The translations under genes and the position numbers were made by a program. 64,000 nt of DNA, from NCBI RefSeq assembly GCF_000829415.1, contig NZ_AP014637.1, forward strand, positions 3,365,001 to 3,429,000. Direction: 5' to 3'. Of the stretch, positions 1 through 8,468 are shown piece after piece. Source of the DNA: Pseudomonas sp. StFLB209 (lineage in GTDB: Bacteria; Pseudomonadota; Gammaproteobacteria; Pseudomonadales; Pseudomonadaceae). Within the stretch, counting starts at the first letter, position 1. Every line of letters begins with the position of its first letter. A model generated the notes under the pieces. The model ran no database searches. It worked only from the letters and a program-made list of their open reading frames with translations, and was not told the DNA's origin.

Positions 1-314
1 TTTCAGCCGGCTCTTGGCCACTGCCGCTTCCTGCAGCGGGCGGTTTTCCGCGCGGGTGATGGAGTTGAACGTGCTGCCAATGCGGCCGGCGGCAATTTCC
101 TTGAGAATCTTCGGTTGCGGCATCTCTTTGCTGATGCTGATCAGCCGCAGTTGACCGATTTTTTCATCCAGGGTCATTTGCTTCATCAGGTCATTGATGA
201 AAGCATTCTTGGCTTGCAAAGGTGTTTGCTGCGAAGCTCTGGCCGGTGTAGCTGCCAGCGCCGTTTGACTGGTCAGAGCGACCGCCAGACCTATTAGGCA
301 CAACTTGTTCATGA
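1..314 (-). CDS. bglX: Periplasmic beta-glucosidase BglX, N-terminal part (cut by window edge)
   Basis: Only the first ~104 residues lie in the window. The protein starts MNKLCLIGLAVALTSQTALA, a clear Sec signal peptide, followed by a segment containing FINDLMKQMTLDEKIGQLRL and then GRIGSTFNSITR. These match the N-terminus of family 3 glycoside hydrolases of the BglX type, which release glucose from beta-linked oligosaccharides in the periplasm. The catalytic Asp lies further downstream and is not visible. The start codon at 314-312 follows a GAGAAA ribosome-binding stretch. I read this frame directly from the complement because the gene is partial. Family assignment is firm for the fragment; whether the full gene is intact cannot be judged. 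Confidence 0.85.
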
Positions 315-651
315 ATGATTTCTCAAGGCTTTTGCCGACAACTTGCATTGAATACCAGGCTTGCAGGTGGGGAATCTGAACCTTTGGCGTTATTGTCCGG
401 ACAGAGTGCAGGGTAGTCGTTGGGCTAATTGTTGCATCATGCTTCGCATAGACAACGGTTTTTGCCTGATACTCCGTGGTAGGCGCCAGATTATGCCGGG
501 GAACTTGCCGTTTGGCTAAGGCACGTCGTTTCATGAAACGTAAAAACTACAAGAGGAGACCCGCCAGGATGCATCCAGAGGGTGACGCAAGTACCTCGAA
601 GCTGTGCTGCAAAGCGGCAAGCGGCCCTGCACTGGTATACGATGTCCGGCT
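315..651. other. Intergenic region between bglX and the TPM genes
   Basis: The divergent upstream region of bglX and the TPM pair. It must hold promoters for both directions, but I see no clear operator, repeat or RNA structure. Short open frames here (for example on + around 476-682) lack a ribosome-binding site and a recognisable product. Confidence 0.5.
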
Positions 652-1386
652 ATGCGGGTCGTGTGTGCGGGTGAAGCCTTGAAGTTTGTGCTGGGATGGG
701 TGCTGTGGTGCTGCATATGCAGCCAGGTGGTACGGGCCGATGAGCCCGCTTTGTTGTTTCCGCCGCTGACCGGTCGGGTGGTGGATGCTGCGCAGTTGCT
801 TGACATGCCGACCACCGCACGGTTGTCGCAGATGTTCCAGGAGCATGAACAGGCGACCGGCGAACAGATCGTGGTGGTCACCCTGGTTGATCTGCAAGGC
901 GCGACCATCGAAGAGTATGGTGTGCGCCTGGCCAAGACCTGGTCGATCGGCCAGAAGGGTAAACACAATGGTGTCCTGCTGATCGTCTCGCGGGACAACC
1001 GCAAGGTCCGCATCGAGGCCGGCAGTGGCCTGCGCGATCAGCTCAGTGATGCCCAGTCGGCGCTGATCATCAACATGCTGGTGACTCCCCAGTTCCGTGA
1101 GGGCAATTTTGCCACTGGCATCGAGCTAGGCTCGCAGGCCATCGTTACGGCATTGGGCGGGCATGTGCCGGATGGGCCTGAACCTGGTTCCGAAAATCTT
1201 TATCCAGGACAGCCTGCCAGCACCTTATGGCCGGCATTGCTGGTACTGGCAGCGCTGGTGCTGATGATGTCGACCTGCGCCATGACCAATCTGGGCCGGC
1301 GCATGCGTTTGAAAGGTAGCAGTGCGGCAACCCGGCATGATGACGATCAGGGGTTTGGCGGCGGTGGTGCCTCCGGCAACTGGTGA
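652..1386 (+). CDS. TPM-domain membrane-anchored protein (YgcG-like)
   Basis: About 244 residues. It has an N-terminal signal/anchor (residues ~10-30), a TPM_phosphatase domain (around GRVVDAAQLLD through GIELGSQAIV), then a hydrophobic segment near WPALLVLAALVLMM and a Gly-rich tail GFGGGGASGNW. This layout is typical of YgcG-type proteins, whose Gly-rich tail follows a transmembrane helix. TPM proteins are linked in other bacteria to membrane-protein quality control and stress, but no biochemical role can be assigned here. The start is uncertain: the ATG at 652 gives the best signal peptide but has a weak ribosome-binding site, and an in-frame GTG exists at 604. The next gene, also TPM-like, begins 23 bases after the stop, so the two are probably co-transcribed. 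The usual partner LemA is not adjacent. Confidence 0.75.
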   Translation: MRVVCAGEALKFVLGWVLWCCICSQVVRADEPALLFPPLTGRVVDAAQLLDMPTTARLSQMFQEHEQATGEQIVVVTLVDLQGATIEEYGVRLAKTWSIGQKGKHNGVLLIVSRDNRKVRIEAGSGLRDQLSDAQSALIINMLVTPQFREGNFATGIELGSQAIVTALGGHVPDGPEPGSENLYPGQPASTLWPALLVLAALVLMMSTCAMTNLGRRMRLKGSSAATRHDDDQGFGGGGASGNW

Positions 1387-1409
1387 GTGTGACTCTGAAA
1401 GAGGGATAC

Positions 1410-2027
1410 ATGGCTTTACTCAGTGAGGATGAACAGCGGCAGGTCGCCGAGGCGATTGCCCGCGTTGAACAGCGCACCGATGCCGAACTGGTCACTGTGC
1501 TGGCGGCCAAGGCTGATGATTACGCTTACGTGCCATTGGTATGGGCCGGAGCCATGGCGCTGCTGGGGCCGGGTGTCTTCAACTATGTCACTGACTGGTT
1601 CAACGCCAGCCAGTTGGTGCTGGCCCAATTGGTCACATTTCTGCTGGTTGCGCTGGTGTGCCGTATTCCCCCGGTCACCAGCCGTTTGGTACCGTCCTCA
1701 GTGCGCCGCTGGCGGGCAGGCAACCTGGCCCGCCGGCAGTTTCTTGAACAGAACCTGCATACCGCGCCGGGCGGTACAGGAATTCTGCTGTTTGTATGTG
1801 AAGCCGAACGTTATGTCGAAATTCTCGTCGATCATGGCATTTCCAGTCGTCTCAACGACCAGACCTGGAAAGCCATGATCAACGTCTTTACCCAGCAGAT
1901 ACGCAACGGCCAGAACCTGAGTGGGTTTCTAGGCTGTATCCATGCCTGTGGCGAGCTGCTGGCCGACCATGTTCCGCGTACGCGTGCACACGCCGAGAGC
2001 GCCCGGCGCGTGGTGGTTCTGGTTTGA
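1410..2027 (+). CDS. Second TPM-domain membrane protein
   Basis: About 205 residues from the ATG at 1410, chosen because GAGGGA lies just upstream; the in-frame ATG/GTG 27 bases earlier has no such site. The N-terminus (LSEDEQRQVAEAIARVEQRT) and a later HTAPGGTGILLFV...VEILVDHGI segment match TPM_phosphatase proteins of the shorter type. Two hydrophobic segments, around VPLVWAGAMALLGPGVF and LVLAQLVTFLLVALV, place it in the inner membrane. It pairs with the preceding TPM gene, as in lemA-TPM-TPM operons elsewhere, but lemA is missing here. Function unknown beyond family. Confidence 0.75.
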   Translation: MALLSEDEQRQVAEAIARVEQRTDAELVTVLAAKADDYAYVPLVWAGAMALLGPGVFNYVTDWFNASQLVLAQLVTFLLVALVCRIPPVTSRLVPSSVRRWRAGNLARRQFLEQNLHTAPGGTGILLFVCEAERYVEILVDHGISSRLNDQTWKAMINVFTQQIRNGQNLSGFLGCIHACGELLADHVPRTRAHAESARRVVVLV

Positions 2028-2028
2028 T

Positions 2029-2088
2029 CGCAGGTGCCTGGCCGGCGGTTAAGACTGCCTTGTACTGGTTGCCTCACCTGCGCTTTTT
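2029..2088 (+). terminator. Probable terminator after the TPM pair
   Basis: CGCAGGTG at 2029-2036 is perfectly complementary to CACCTGCG at 2075-2082, and the second arm is followed by CTTTTT. The loop is long (38 nt) and has internal G+C pairing potential. It lies between convergent genes. Confidence 0.5.
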
Positions 2089-2097
2089 AACGGCCTG

Positions 2098-3102
2098 TCA
2101 GAGTTCTCGTTGTATGCCGATGAGCTTGTTCAGATAAGCAATCAGCTCTTGCAGCTGTTGCTGAATCAGGCTGCTGGTGCGAGTGTCGGACAAGTAGCTG
2201 TCGCTAAACATATGCAGTGAATCAACCGCCTTGCGTGCTTCGGTTACCCAGGTTGTCTTGCCCTGGTCCAGGTCGGACAGTGCGCTCAATTGCAGCAGAT
2301 CACGGCTGACCTCCTGGGCCAGTTGATTGATACGGGTCGATTCCCGGAGCAATTGATCGTAACGTGCCCGGAGTCTGTCGCGTTCTGTCGTCAGGTCCAG
2401 ATAGCTCAGGCCTTTGCTGATCTCGTCCCGTAACTTCTCCAGGCGGGCGATGCCTGCATTGATTATGGCGACTTCAGCAATAGGTGTGCTGGTCAGTGCC
2501 GCCAGTTCTTCAGGGCTGGGCAACACATTCTTGAAAACGTCAGCCAGGTTGTTCTTCTCGTATGCCGTGATGGCCGCATCCAGGATTTGCTTGTCTTCCA
2601 TCAGGGCGGCCATCTGTTTGCCGAGTTCGGTGATGCTTTCCTGATAGGTGTCGAGCCGGCTCTGTAGCGTCTGTTGCAGCCGCTCGCTCGCCGGTTTCAG
2701 ATCGATTTGCGACAGGTCATCAATGCCTTGCAGCATGGCGCTTTCAGCCTGGCGCATGGTGTTGGCCAGTGCCAACAAGATGTGGGTACGTTGTGCCTCC
2801 ACTTGCCGAAGCGCTTCCTGTTTTTGCTCGGCATGCAGGCTGGCATCAGACTCGATTTGCACGCGAAGCTGATCGGTTTGATTCAGGTTGATAGTACGTG
2901 CAGTAGACAATACCTTGTTGAGCTCTTTGCGAAACGTATAGCTCGCCTGGCTCACGGCCGCTTTAACGAACGGCAGCTTGTCTTTCATGACCGGTAGAAA
3001 ATCAAGTGATAATGACTTGATCTGGTTATAGATAAGTGTCTGTGCCTCAGTCATGGCTTTTAAGTCAGGTGTTTTAAAAGTCTGCGAAACGGGAGCGAGC
3101 AT
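2098..3102 (-). CDS. xaxB: Alpha-xenorhabdolysin-type binary toxin, subunit B
   Basis: 334 residues from the ATG at 3102, chosen because AAGGA sits 7 bases upstream; in-frame starts at 3108 and 3150 lack a correctly spaced site. The segment AQTLIYNQIKSLSLDFLP near the N-terminus, the all-helical composition and the length fit the XaxB/YaxB subunit of the bipartite alpha-pore-forming toxins known from Xenorhabdus, Photorhabdus and Yersinia. In that family XaxA and XaxB assemble on the host membrane into an alternating oligomeric pore. Long coiled-coil-prone stretches are visible (for example EEL..LTSTPIAEVAIINAGIARLEKL). The gene lies directly behind xaxA with 25 bases between them. Base composition is visibly poorer in G+C than the flanks, suggesting transfer. 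Subunit assignment rests on family recall and gene order. Confidence 0.82.
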   Translation of the reverse strand: MLAPVSQTFKTPDLKAMTEAQTLIYNQIKSLSLDFLPVMKDKLPFVKAAVSQASYTFRKELNKVLSTARTINLNQTDQLRVQIESDASLHAEQKQEALRQVEAQRTHILLALANTMRQAESAMLQGIDDLSQIDLKPASERLQQTLQSRLDTYQESITELGKQMAALMEDKQILDAAITAYEKNNLADVFKNVLPSPEELAALTSTPIAEVAIINAGIARLEKLRDEISKGLSYLDLTTERDRLRARYDQLLRESTRINQLAQEVSRDLLQLSALSDLDQGKTTWVTEARKAVDSLHMFSDSYLSDTRTSSLIQQQLQELIAYLNKLIGIQREL

Positions 3103-3127
3103 GGTCATATCCTTGTACCGATAAGTG

Positions 3128-4321
3128 TCATTGGTTATTGAATTGTTCAAGCGCGCTGTTGAAAACAGCCAGCAACTTGTTGGTGAAGCCGTTGATGTCG
3201 TTCCAGGGGGTTACGACATTTGAGAATTTCAAGGCAAAGGTCAGCAGAGACTGGTTGTCTTCTATCGTCTCCAGTTCATTGGCAGCAGCCTGAATGTACT
3301 CAGACAACATCATCCAGATATCCCGCAGATTGACGGCACTGCGATGAGCATCGAGCATGCGGAACTGCATGTCCTCAAAGTAGATGGCAAGGCTTGCAAC
3401 TGTATTGAGAAGCGGGCGCGAGACCTTCAGCTTTTCAAGGGCGGCGTCCTTCTCTTTCAACAGGCGATTTTTTGCCTTGCGGGCATCTTCGGCTTTTTTG
3501 CCAAATATACCGCCGGTGATAATCAGACCAAACGCTCCCCCTGGCGCACCGCTGAACGCCAGCGCTACATTCTTTTTGTACTCCGCTGCTTTTTCGGCGA
3601 TCTGCTGGGTCAGGTCATCAATGTACCTTTCCAGTTCGGTGATTTCAGAGGCCAACCCGGACTGGTTTGCCTGATTGAATTTCTGATTGATGTCCGGAAT
3701 CAGTGTCTGAGTCAACGTATTGGCGAAGACTTCAATGGAGTTGCTCAATGTGCTGGCGCTCTGGCGATGCTGCTCCACCTCGTCAGCGATGCTTTTCAGA
3801 AAGGCTGACAGCTCGTTGCGAATGCTCAGGTCCTGATCGTCGAGGGCCGACGGGTCGAGGTCATTGATGAACGCCACGCTCAGATCGGAAACCTTGAGTT
3901 TTAAACGTTGAGCGATGCTCATCTGCTCAATGCTTTCGATGATGGCGCTGCCGTTTTTGTAAAAGCTGCCCGCGAACCGGTCGATCGTGAAGGTCACGCT
4001 TTTTATGTTGTTTTCAATCGGGCTCCAGCTCAAGGCATGGTCGCGAATCTGGCGGTAGGTATGCAGTATGTCCTGAGGTTCAAGACCGGGTACGTTGCTT
4101 TTTTTAAAGCCCAAAGCGTGTTCTACACCGGTTAGCGTGACGGGCAGATTGAGGCTGTGCCGTTCATAACGCTTGATGTTGAAGATGTCTTCTTTGGTCA
4201 AGATCAGGGCCGGGCTGCGGCCTTCGAACTCTTCATCCAGCAGCGCTGTTTTTATATAGATGATCGGGATATCCGAGGGGGTGGCCTGGGTGTCATCGGA
4301 TATCAGTGTTTTCAGCATCAT
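3128..4321 (-). CDS. xaxA: Alpha-xenorhabdolysin-type binary toxin, subunit A
   Basis: 397 residues from the ATG at 4321, with AAGGA 8 bases upstream. Segments such as LTKEDIFNIKRYERHSLNLP and NVPGLEPQDI..DHALSWSPIE are those I recall as conserved in XaxA/YaxA. A glycine-rich hydrophobic stretch at about residues 253-274 (LAFSGAPGGAFGLIITGGIF) sits between helical arms, as expected for the membrane-active head/foot hairpin of this family. No Sec signal is visible, consistent with the family being released without a classic leader. It is first in a two-gene unit with xaxB. The gene pair is AT-richer than neighbours and lies between unrelated housekeeping genes, so horizontal acquisition is likely. 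Targets in nature are insect or mammalian cells for the studied homologues; the target here is unknown. Confidence 0.85.
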   Translation of the reverse strand: MMLKTLISDDTQATPSDIPIIYIKTALLDEEFEGRSPALILTKEDIFNIKRYERHSLNLPVTLTGVEHALGFKKSNVPGLEPQDILHTYRQIRDHALSWSPIENNIKSVTFTIDRFAGSFYKNGSAIIESIEQMSIAQRLKLKVSDLSVAFINDLDPSALDDQDLSIRNELSAFLKSIADEVEQHRQSASTLSNSIEVFANTLTQTLIPDINQKFNQANQSGLASEITELERYIDDLTQQIAEKAAEYKKNVALAFSGAPGGAFGLIITGGIFGKKAEDARKAKNRLLKEKDAALEKLKVSRPLLNTVASLAIYFEDMQFRMLDAHRSAVNLRDIWMMLSEYIQAAANELETIEDNQSLLTFALKFSNVVTPWNDINGFTNKLLAVFNSALEQFNNQ

Positions 4322-4611
4322 GTGCACGTTCCTTGTGTTGATAAATGAAGTTGCTCCGTTGCTGATCTCGTTGCTGATCAACAATGTGGGTGAGGCTGTT
4401 TTATAAGTAACACGGGTGTTTGATGGGCGGCAATCATGGCGCTGTGTATAAACTGAGTGGCGTGTTTACTATTTGTTATATGTGTAACTTTTTAAATGGT
4501 CGCCATTGTGTTGCTGAAACTTCCGACAAAATAATGTCCCGTTTCCCGCCTTAAATGCTTAAACTGCGCACTGATTTTCAAGGTCCCGAAGGGACACCCG
4601 AGGCGTAGTCA

Positions 4612-5832
4612 ATGTCAGTTTCCAACGATGCCGCTACCGGCTCTGTAGTGGATCAGCGTGCCCAATTCTTCACCTTGCTGGACGATTGCCTGGCGCAGAG
4701 TGCGCTGGTCAAGCTGGTCCTGGCCCGCTATGTCGGTGCCGAGACCGACCTGCAGCGTATCCTCATCGCGCCGGTGACCCTCAAGGGCCAGGCCTGCCTG
4801 TCGTTCGTGTACCGCTACAAGACCCGCGACATCACCAAGAATCATCCGCTGGCTGAGGCTGTGGCGCTGATCGCCGATCTGCTGCCAGGCTCGTTTCGCA
4901 ATGCTCACCTGCTGTCGCTCAGCGATGAAGTGCAGCTGGAGTTCAGCAAGAAGGGCAAGGCCAATCTGTCACGCAGCCAGGCCGGGCAATCGCGTGTGGC
5001 ACCTGCGGCGGCCCATGATCGGGAGAAAAAACGCTACCTGGAGCTGACCCGGCCGTTTCTCACCGACCTGGGCGTTACCAACCGCCAGCATGAATTGATT
5101 CCTGCCATGTCACGCAAGTGGAAGCAGATCAACAAGTTCATCGAAGTGTTCTCCCATGCCCTGGCTAGCTCGGCTATCCGCCTGGACAAGCCGGTGCGGG
5201 TGGCCGACTTTGGCTCCGGCAAAGGCTATCTGACCTTCGCGATCCACGATTACCTGCGCAATACCTTGCAGGTGCAGGGCGAGGTCACCGGTGTTGAGTT
5301 GCGCGAAGACATGGTCACCCTGTGCAACAACGCGGCCGCACGCCTGGAGCATCCGGGCCTGGTGTTTCGCTGTGGTGACGTGCGCAGTGTGGCGCCCAGC
5401 GAGCTGGAGGTGATGATCGCTTTGCACGCCTGCGATATCGCCACTGACTATGCGATTCACACTGGCATCCGCTCCGGGGCGGCGATCATCATGTGCTCGC
5501 CTTGCTGCCACAAGCAGATTCGCCAGCAGATCCAGAGCCCGGGCCTGCTGCAACCGATGCTGCAATATGGTTTGCACATGGGCCAGCAGGCCGAGATGGT
5601 CACCGACAGCCTGCGTGCCTTGCTGCTGGAGGCCTGTGGCTACGAGACCAAGGTCTTTGAGTTCATTTCGCTGGAGCACACCAACAAGAACAAGATGATC
5701 CTGGCCGTCAAACGCGCCGGGCCGGTTGATCCGGCGTCCATCCTGGCGCGCATTGGCGAACTGAAAAGCTTCTACGCCATCGACGAGCAGTGCCTGGAAA
5801 CTCTGTTGCGGGCTGACGGCTACTTTAGCTGA
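4612..5832 (+). CDS. SAM-dependent methyltransferase (Methyltransf_32/METTL25-like family)
   Basis: 406 residues. Motif I is DFGSGKGYLTFAI (about residue 200), followed by an acidic residue in TGVELREDMV, and the family segments IALHACDIATDYAI and MCSPCCHKQIRQQI. These are characteristic of the methyltransferase family that includes METTL25/RRNAD1-like proteins, in which the CSPCCHK stretch follows the SAM fold. The substrate is not known; some relatives are annotated as rRNA methylases without proof in bacteria. The N-terminal ~140 residues form a separate domain with no clear motif. The 3' end overlaps the converging EamA gene by 8 bases. Confidence 0.8.
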   Translation: MSVSNDAATGSVVDQRAQFFTLLDDCLAQSALVKLVLARYVGAETDLQRILIAPVTLKGQACLSFVYRYKTRDITKNHPLAEAVALIADLLPGSFRNAHLLSLSDEVQLEFSKKGKANLSRSQAGQSRVAPAAAHDREKKRYLELTRPFLTDLGVTNRQHELIPAMSRKWKQINKFIEVFSHALASSAIRLDKPVRVADFGSGKGYLTFAIHDYLRNTLQVQGEVTGVELREDMVTLCNNAAARLEHPGLVFRCGDVRSVAPSELEVMIALHACDIATDYAIHTGIRSGAAIIMCSPCCHKQIRQQIQSPGLLQPMLQYGLHMGQQAEMVTDSLRALLLEACGYETKVFEFISLEHTNKNKMILAVKRAGPVDPASILARIGELKSFYAIDEQCLETLLRADGYFS

Positions 5833-6724
5833 GCTTCACTGTCGTAGCGGGCGCACTGACTACCGTAGTCTTGCGCCCGAGAATCACCGTACCGACCACC
5901 GCGGCGGCGAAAATCCAGGTCACCGGCTCGACCTGTTCGCCGAACAGCAGGGCCGACAGGGCGATGGTGAAGAAAATCTGCAGCAACTGAATCTGGCTGA
6001 CCCGGGAGATGCCGCCCATTGCCAGCCCCGAATACCAGGCAAAAAAGCCCAGAAATTGCGAAAACAAGGTGACGTAACCGAACGCCCACCAGGCTTGCGG
6101 CGAAATCGCGCCCTGGTGCTGGCTGGCCAGCCAGGCCACTGGCCCCAGCAGAAGCGGGAACGACAGCACCAATGCCCAGCAGATCACCTGCCAGCCGCCC
6201 ATCTGCCGTGCCAGCCGCCCACCTTCGGCATAGCCCAGGCCACCGACGGCTACTGCAGCTAACATCCACAGGTCGCCCAACTGGATGCTGCCGGCACCAT
6301 TGATCAATGCGTAGCCCAACACCAGGGCGCTGCCCAGCGCCGCGCAGCCCCAGAACGAGCGTGATGGACGTTCGTGAGCCAGCCAGGCGGCATAGAGGGC
6401 GACGAACAAGGGCTGGATGCCATTAACCAGCGCGGCATGCGAGGCCGGCAGGCTCTGCATGGCCCAGGCCGACAGCACCGGAAAGCCGACAATCACCCCC
6501 AGCACCACCAGCAGCAGGCCTTTGAGCTGGGCGAAGGTGGGCAGCTTTTCGCGGCGCCACAACAGCAGCAGTGCCGCCGGAATCGCCGCCAGCAAGGCGC
6601 GGCCCATGCCGTTGAGCAGTGGATGGATGTCCTGAACCACGATGCGTGTCATCGGCAGGGTCAGGCTGAAAATGATCACGCCCAGCAGGCCCAGGGCCAT
6701 ACCGGTATTTTCACGAGAAGACAT
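5825..6724 (-). CDS. EamA/DMT-family inner-membrane transporter
   Basis: 299 residues from the ATG at 6724 (the upstream in-frame TTG at 6736 is less likely). Ten hydrophobic segments in two repeats, with the family pattern GMGRALLAAIPAALLLLWRR in the first half and SQFLGFFAWYSGLAMGGISRVSQIQLLQ in the second, identify an EamA (drug/metabolite exporter) protein. The substrate cannot be read from sequence. It is convergent with and slightly overlaps the methyltransferase gene. Confidence 0.85.
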   Translation of the reverse strand: MSSRENTGMALGLLGVIIFSLTLPMTRIVVQDIHPLLNGMGRALLAAIPAALLLLWRREKLPTFAQLKGLLLVVLGVIVGFPVLSAWAMQSLPASHAALVNGIQPLFVALYAAWLAHERPSRSFWGCAALGSALVLGYALINGAGSIQLGDLWMLAAVAVGGLGYAEGGRLARQMGGWQVICWALVLSFPLLLGPVAWLASQHQGAISPQAWWAFGYVTLFSQFLGFFAWYSGLAMGGISRVSQIQLLQIFFTIALSALLFGEQVEPVTWIFAAAVVGTVILGRKTTVVSAPATTVKLS

Positions 6725-6925
6725 GGGAAACGCCAAATGCCAGAAGAGAACAGGATCGTCATCAGGCCATAGAACCGGCGGCCGTGCCTTCTACAGCTAG
6801 CGGCAGATTGAGCAGTACAGTTAGGAACTCTGGCTGGCGAGCGGGAAACTGTTCATTGAGCTGAATCAATACCTTTGTCATGCACTACGGCGATGCTGGA
6901 GGCCTGTCACGTCAGGAGAGTCAGC

Positions 6926-8074
6926 ATGAGCAGCACCTTTTTTATTCCAGCAGTGAACCTGATCGGTGCCGGCTGTATAAATGAGGCGATGGACGCGATC
7001 GGTAAATACGGTTTGCTCAAGGGGTTGATCGTGACCGATGCGGGGCTGGCCAAGGCCGGCGTGGCCAGTCGGGTCGCGGGTCTGTTGGTCGAGCAGGGGA
7101 TCGATTCGGTGATCTATGATGGCGCCCGGCCCAACCCGACCATTGCCAATGTTGAGCAAGGTCTGGCGCTGCTCCAGCAACACGGGTGTGATTTCGTCAT
7201 TTCTCTGGGAGGCGGCTCGCCCCACGACTGTGCCAAAGGCATTGCCCTGTGTGCCAGCAATGGCGGGCATATCAGCGATTACGAAGGCGTTGACCGTTCT
7301 GCACGTGCGCAGTTACCGCTGGTGGCGATCAACACCACCGCCGGTACAGCCAGTGAAATGACGCGGTTCTGCATCATTACTGACCAGACCCGGCACGTGA
7401 AAATGGCGATCATCGACCGCAATGTCACGCCGATCCTGTCGGTCAATGATCCGCAAATGATGGTGGGTATGCCGCCAGCGCTGACGGCCGCCACCGGCAT
7501 GGATGCGCTGACCCATGCAATCGAAGCGTACGTTTCCACGGCTGCCACGCCGATTACCGACGCCTGTGCCTTGAAAGCCATCGGCCTGATTGCAGGTAAC
7601 CTGCTGCGTGCCGTAGAGCAGGGCGATGACCTGCAGGCGCGGGAGAACATGGCCTATGCCCAGTTTCTCGCTGGTATGGCATTCAACAACGCCTCGCTGG
7701 GGTATGTGCATGCCATGGCGCACCAGTTGGGCGGCTACTATGATTTGCCCCACGGAGTGTGCAATGCGGTCTTGCTGCCCCATGTGCAGCGCTTCAATGC
7801 CTCGGTCAGCGCTGTGCGATTGACTGATGTGGCGCACGCCATGGGCGAAAGCATTCGCGGTTTGTCCCCCGAAGCCGGTGCCCAGGCGGCGATCCGGGCG
7901 ATCAGCGAGTTGTCTGCCAGCGTCGGCATACCTGCCGGGCTGAGCGAGCTGGGGGCATTGGCAGCCGACATCCCGATTCTGGCCGCCAACGCGCTGAAGG
8001 ACGCCTGCGGGCTGACCAATCCACGACCTGCCGATCAGCAGCAGATCGAAGACATTTTCCGCCAGGCCCTGTGA
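6926..8074 (+). CDS. yiaY: Iron-containing alcohol dehydrogenase (YiaY/ErcA type)
   Basis: 382 residues from the ATG at 6926, preceded by CAGGAGAG; the longer frame from 6875 adds an unconserved leader. The sequence is very close to E. coli YiaY throughout: [11 protein letters not shown], the cofactor-binding [35 protein letters not shown] and [13 protein letters not shown]. Metal-binding residues are expected in the D..H...H...H pattern; [23 protein letters not shown] supplies the histidines. The enzyme oxidises short alcohols with NAD(P). In Pseudomonas related ErcA-type proteins belong to ethanol-oxidation regulation, so a regulatory role cannot be excluded. Confidence 0.88.
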   Translation: MSSTFFIPAVNLIGAGCINEAMDAIGKYGLLKGLIVTDAGLAKAGVASRVAGLLVEQGIDSVIYDGARPNPTIANVEQGLALLQQHGCDFVISLGGGSPHDCAKGIALCASNGGHISDYEGVDRSARAQLPLVAINTTAGTASEMTRFCIITDQTRHVKMAIIDRNVTPILSVNDPQMMVGMPPALTAATGMDALTHAIEAYVSTAATPITDACALKAIGLIAGNLLRAVEQGDDLQARENMAYAQFLAGMAFNNASLGYVHAMAHQLGGYYDLPHGVCNAVLLPHVQRFNASVSAVRLTDVAHAMGESIRGLSPEAGAQAAIRAISELSASVGIPAGLSELGALAADIPILAANALKDACGLTNPRPADQQQIEDIFRQAL

Positions 8075-8136
8075 CCTTACCGGCAGCCGGTGGCGGGTTC
8101 AAACCACGGCCGGGTGCCCTGCAAGAGGGATTCTTG

Positions 8137-8463
8137 ATGAGCATAACCTCCATGGACATTTGCCAGGCCGCCGAACGACTCGAAGGCTTTGTTGGCTATC
8201 ACCGCAAGATCCAGACATATATCGTGCGCTTCAGCGAAGACTCGTTCGGCATGGATGTCGATGAACACAGCATCACACCAGTGCGTGAGTTCGTCTGGAC
8301 GGGCGCTGAAGGCTCGCCCATGACGCTGGACCGCGAACGGCTGCAGATGCTGGTCAACCAGAACATCGACAGCCGCCTGGGCATCAGTGAACCACTGCGT
8401 GTCTATTTGCACCGCCATGACCTGCCACCGATTCGCGCCGAGCGTTTGCTAAAGGCGGGCTGA
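8137..8463 (+). CDS. Small conserved-looking hypothetical protein
   Basis: 108 residues from the ATG at 8137, preceded by AAGAGGGA; the annotated frame could be extended to 8071 but the extension overlaps the alcohol dehydrogenase stop and lacks a site. The protein is soluble with mixed charge and no membrane segment, cysteine motif or recognised domain. It starts 62 bases behind the alcohol dehydrogenase gene and may share its transcript. No function assigned. Confidence 0.65.
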   Translation: MSITSMDICQAAERLEGFVGYHRKIQTYIVRFSEDSFGMDVDEHSITPVREFVWTGAEGSPMTLDRERLQMLVNQNIDSRLGISEPLRVYLHRHDLPPIRAERLLKAG

Positions 8464-8468
8464 GCAGT

